Made by a program: the position numbers and the translations under genes
The notes under the pieces: model-generated
What the model saw: the letters and a program-made list of their open reading frames with translations, nothing else
The model's database searches: none
Told to the model about the DNA's origin: nothing
Origin: a virus
Direction: 5' to 3' (one strand)
IMG/VR virus record: IMGVR_UViG_3300031565_000040
Span: 1-56,108 of that record
DNA: 56,108 nt
Shown here: positions 54,485 through 56,108 of the stretch, one piece after another
How positions within the stretch are numbered: position 1 is the stretch's first letter
Layout of the letters: each line of letters starts with the position of its first letter

Positions 54485-54516
54485 AAGCCAGATTCTGTTT
54501 TTTTAGAATCTGGCTT
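54485..54516. terminator. Perfect 12-bp stem terminator
   Basis: AAGCCAGATTCT pairs exactly with AGAATCTGGCTT around GTTTTTTT, followed by TATT. It is absent from the left copy, so it was gained or lost between the two prophages. It would insulate the cargo genes from integrase transcription. Confidence 0.6.
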
Positions 54517-54536
54517 TATTGAGAACACACTCGGTC

Positions 54537-54553
54537 GGGGCACTCTTGGCCCC
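54537..54553 (+). promoter_or_regulatory. Cassette leader hairpin L2
   Basis: GGGGC/GCCCC stem followed by AATCG, TTTTATTAAAGAAAGGG and the start codon at 54583. Equivalent to L1 but with a shorter stem. Confidence 0.5.
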
Positions 54554-54582
54554 AATCGTTTTATTAAAGAAAGGGACAAGAC

Positions 54583-54822
54583 ATGATACATACAAAAGTA
54601 TTTGCCACAGAAGATGAAATTAAAGATTTGCGGGCATTAGCATGTCAAGGGTGGATGCCTGGGGACGTAATGATGGTTACTTCTGTTATGCAAGGAATAA
54701 CAAAAGACCAAAAAACGGTTGATGCACGAAAGATTTGCCACAATTTAGCTCTTTCACACGGATTAAAAGAAATTGAGGGCTATTATGGTATTACCGAAGA
54801 AGGTGAATTTGTAAATTTTTGA
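54583..54822 (+). CDS. Cargo protein, 79 aa, unknown
   Basis: MIHTKVFATEDEIKDLRALA, then ARKICHNLALSHGLKEIEGY. A compact helical protein, not recognised. Set between leader L2 and a trailer hairpin. The stop TGA lies in TTTGACAACTTAAGAGA, a trailer sequence read in another frame by the gene at 55281. Confidence 0.6.
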   Translation: MIHTKVFATEDEIKDLRALACQGWMPGDVMMVTSVMQGITKDQKTVDARKICHNLALSHGLKEIEGYYGITEEGEFVNF

Positions 54823-54836
54823 CAACTTAAGAGACT

Positions 54837-54850
54837 CCGCCGAAAAGCGG
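54837..54850 (+). repeat. Cassette trailer hairpin T2
   Basis: CCGC/GCGG stem around CGAAAA, a diverged form of CCGCCGAAAGGCGG, preceded by AAGAGACT and followed by TTCACGATA. Confidence 0.55.
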
Positions 54851-54875
54851 TTCACGATACTAATTTTATTTGAAA

Positions 54876-54907
54876 GGGGTTGACTGAAGCGCGAATAGGT
54901 CAACCCC
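54876..54907 (+). promoter_or_regulatory. Cassette leader hairpin L3
   Basis: GGGGTTGAC (54876-54884) pairs perfectly with GTCAACCCC (54899-54907), then GTTATTGAAAGG. The stem sequence differs from L1 and L4 but the pairing and the motif after it are kept. Confidence 0.6.
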
Positions 54908-54926
54908 GTTATTGAAAGGAATTAAA

Positions 54927-55100
54927 ATGAAGTTACCAAAGAAAATCTATGTGAAAAAAGAAAAAGATGGCGATGAGGAATTTCTTATTGCAGGAGAAAA
55001 AGCCAGTGAAATCGCAGACCAAGAAGACGTAACAAAAGCAGGAGAATATATTCTCAAGCGAGAAGTCAATCTTGTTAATGCAACCGAGGTACATCCTTGA
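54927..55100 (+). CDS. Cargo protein, 57 aa, unknown
   Basis: MKLPKKIYVKKEKDGDEEFL, then an acidic helical end. Unrecognised; a small beta-hairpin start is likely. Between leader L3 and trailer T3. ATG 54927 is preferred to an upstream TTG because GAAAGGA is well spaced. Confidence 0.55.
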   Translation: MKLPKKIYVKKEKDGDEEFLIAGEKASEIADQEDVTKAGEYILKREVNLVNATEVHP

Positions 55101-55129
55101 GAGAGAATCCGCCGAAAGGCGGCTCACGA
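55101..55129 (+). repeat. Cassette trailer hairpin T3
   Basis: GAGAGAATCCGCCGAAAGGC plus GGCTCACGA, identical to T1 at 1535-1563. CCGCC/GGCGG with a GAAA loop at 55109-55122. Confidence 0.7.
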
Positions 55130-55252
55130 TAGTCGATCCGAACGCCGGGGTAGAGTAAACGCGCGTTAGACCATACGGGTTCAAAGATCAAGGCGTGACT
55201 TGCCGGTGGAGAGTAACCGGCTTTGATGGGGTCATGGATGACTCTTGGCCCC
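55130..55252 (+). other. Structured spacer and leader hairpin L4
   Basis: No gene. TCAAAG/CTTTGA encloses AAG..CTT and GCCGG/CCGGC (55202-55221) hairpins, a small junction structure. A palindrome AACGCGCGTT lies at ~55159. L4, GGGGTCA/TGGCCCC (55228-55234/55246-55252), then leads to the next gene. The spacer is absent from the other cassettes. Confidence 0.4.
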
Positions 55253-55280
55253 AATCGTTATTAAAGAAAGGGACGTGAAA

Positions 55281-55511
55281 ATGAAGAAGAAAATCTTTTT
55301 GAATAGCGAAGAAAAAAAACTTTTAGAGTCTGAAATAACAAATGAACAGACAGGTCTAACTTTGATGACACAAGGGGCAAAGTTTTATAACGAAGCCGAA
55401 GAAAAGCTTCAGGCAATGGTTAAAGAAAAGTGGCCCACGGCAACAAAACTGCATCATCCACTAAAAGGCAAATGGTCAGTAATTATTGAGGATGCCGATT
55501 TGACAACTTAA
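55281..55511 (+). CDS. Cargo protein, 76 aa, unknown
   Basis: MKKKIFLNSEEKKLLESEIT, then a helical middle and KGKWSVIIEDADLTT. Unrecognised. The last codons and stop lie inside trailer T4 (TTTGACAACTTAAGAGA), so the tail DLTT comes from the trailer. ATG 55281 follows AAAGGGACG. Confidence 0.55.
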   Translation: MKKKIFLNSEEKKLLESEITNEQTGLTLMTQGAKFYNEAEEKLQAMVKEKWPTATKLHHPLKGKWSVIIEDADLTT

Positions 55512-55532
55512 GAGAGAATCCGCCGAAAGGCG
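55511..55532 (+). repeat. Cassette trailer hairpin T4
   Basis: AGAGAGAATCCGCCGAAAGG then CG: four pairs and the GAAA loop remain, and the sequence then joins directly to the structured leader element. Confidence 0.6.
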
Positions 55533-55538
55533 ATAACC

Positions 55539-55646
55539 GGCTTCGGGGCGTTGCCAAAGTCAAGGCAAGGGAGGCTAAACTAAATTAACACCTTTTTGAG
55601 CGTTAAATTAGGAAACTGCAATATAGGATGCCCGGAGCCGTTTTGG
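55539..55646 (+). ncRNA. Second copy of structured leader RNA
   Basis: GGCTTCGGG (55539-55547) pairs with CCCGGAGCC (55631-55639), with one U-G in place of the U-A of the first copy. The TTGCC/GGCAA hairpin and the GGAAACTGCAAT block are kept. It again ends just before a GGAGATAG ribosome-binding site. Confidence 0.5.
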
Positions 55647-55654
55647 AGATAGAA

Positions 55655-55801
55655 ATGATAACTTTAGCATTAGGAATATCAATATATTTGTGGCTTAAAG
55701 TCACCCCAACCCTTGAAATATTAGAAGCAGGTAGTGCTATTCTTATAGCTATGTTATTTGATTTTATAATAGCGATTACAGCGTGCATTTGTTTTTCATA
55801 A
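55655..55801 (+). CDS. Small membrane protein, 48 aa
   Basis: Two hydrophobic spans (LALGISIYLWLKV and SAILIAMLFDFIIAITACIC). It has no equivalent in the first copy: there the structured leader leads straight to the 40-aa membrane gene. It is thus a clean single-gene difference between the two prophages. Confidence 0.55.
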   Translation: MITLALGISIYLWLKVTPTLEILEAGSAILIAMLFDFIIAITACICFS

Positions 55802-55811
55802 GGAAAAGGAG

Positions 55812-55934
55812 ATGAACTATTATCGAGACAAATTTATAGAGAATGTTGAGATGGTTGATTGTATGTGGTGGCTCTGCAAATGGACGGCAATAGCCATGTT
55901 TTTTATATGGCTCGGAACGAAGATTGGAGGTTAA
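55812..55934 (+). CDS. Small single-pass membrane protein, 40 aa (second copy)
   Basis: Homologue of the gene at 2158. The C-terminal KWTAIAMFFIWLGTKIGG is identical; the N-terminal half differs at several positions. It leads to the next gene by the same GGAGG overlap. Confidence 0.65.
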   Translation: MNYYRDKFIENVEMVDCMWWLCKWTAIAMFFIWLGTKIGG

Positions 55935-55936
55935 TC

Positions 55937-56108
55937 ATGCCCGAAGAAAAGAAATCAATTTATCAGTTAAAGCTGCACGAAGAACTGTCACTTAGTAAAT
56001 GGATGTGTGTATTGAGAGTTCCAGGTGGATGGATATACCAAACCTCTGACCCTCGATATGAATGGGACAATATGGCCGTTTTCGTCCCTTTCAGCAACCA
56101 ATTTTATC
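55937..56108 (+). CDS. Helix-turn-helix protein, 5' fragment (cut by window end)
   Basis: First 57 codons of a homologue of the gene at 2283, with few differences (for example YQLKLHEELSLSKWMCV). The DNA-binding half lies beyond the window. Confidence 0.75.
   Translation, partial: MPEEKKSIYQLKLHEELSLSKWMCVLRVPGGWIYQTSDPRYEWDNMAVFVPFSNQFY

Noticed and set aside
1-56108. CRISPR array, insertion sequence or diversity-generating retroelement
   Set aside because: No regularly spaced repeats, transposase or reverse transcriptase were seen, although the BPP-1-like head genes prompted a look for the last.

Overview
The window reads as one complete temperate podovirus-type prophage plus the edges of two close relatives on either side. 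Positions 1-1123 (3' end of an integrase gene and the non-coding DNA behind it) recur at 53349-54471, an offset of 53,348 bases. After each copy the sequence runs into related but rearranged left-end genes. The simplest reading is a tandem array of related prophages, with the attachment site in the DNA behind the integrase. An assembly that runs round a circular phage genome into a variant could look the same. The host is probably Gram-negative, because there are two lipoproteins with clear lipoboxes, a candidate spanin pair and one protein ending like an outer-membrane barrel. The style of the secreted, LamG and GLUG proteins hints at Planctomycetota/Phycisphaerae, but that is a weak guess.

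Layout: (1) 1-1123, integrase end, a terminator and a conserved multi-stem structured region. (2) 1140-11700, left arm of small plus-strand genes with a few recognisable ones: a helix-turn-helix protein, YqaJ-type exonuclease, SSB-like protein with an acidic tail, an ASCH-like protein, a metal-binding (DUF2284-like) protein, a PD-(D/E)XK nuclease, a C5 cytosine methyltransferase and an outer-membrane-like lipoprotein. (3) 12070-14290, a minus-strand operon with a minimal tyrosine recombinase, ending at a minus-strand terminator. (4) 14330-15068, a control region with divergent promoters and a short terminated transcript. (5) 15069-48560, packaging and virion genes: small and large terminase, head-tail connector, scaffold, capsid, cement protein, a giant repeat protein, tail tube/nozzle genes, gp13- and gp14-like proteins and ejection proteins including one with a J-domain. 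(6) 48575-50350, membrane and spanin-type lysis candidates. (7) 50441-53057, more small cargo genes behind a promoter and attenuator. (8) 53081-54471, integrase and att region. (9) 54472-56108, left end of the next, related prophage.

Two things stand out. First, small genes are repeatedly separated by near-identical short junction sequences covering the stop codon, ribosome-binding site and start codon. Each neighbourhood has its own junction sequence, and the genes between them are unrelated. At the left end the junctions are RNA hairpins, and comparison of the two prophage ends shows genes replaced between these boundaries. This looks like an accessory-gene cassette arrangement. Second, consecutive tail/virion genes, including the probable tail nozzle, carry Sec-type signal peptides, which is odd for a phage that assembles in the cytoplasm.

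I recognise no DNA polymerase, helicase, primase, RNA polymerase, CI-type repressor or endolysin, and no tRNA, CRISPR array or insertion sequence. All calls come from reading sequence and family patterns by eye; no database search was run.
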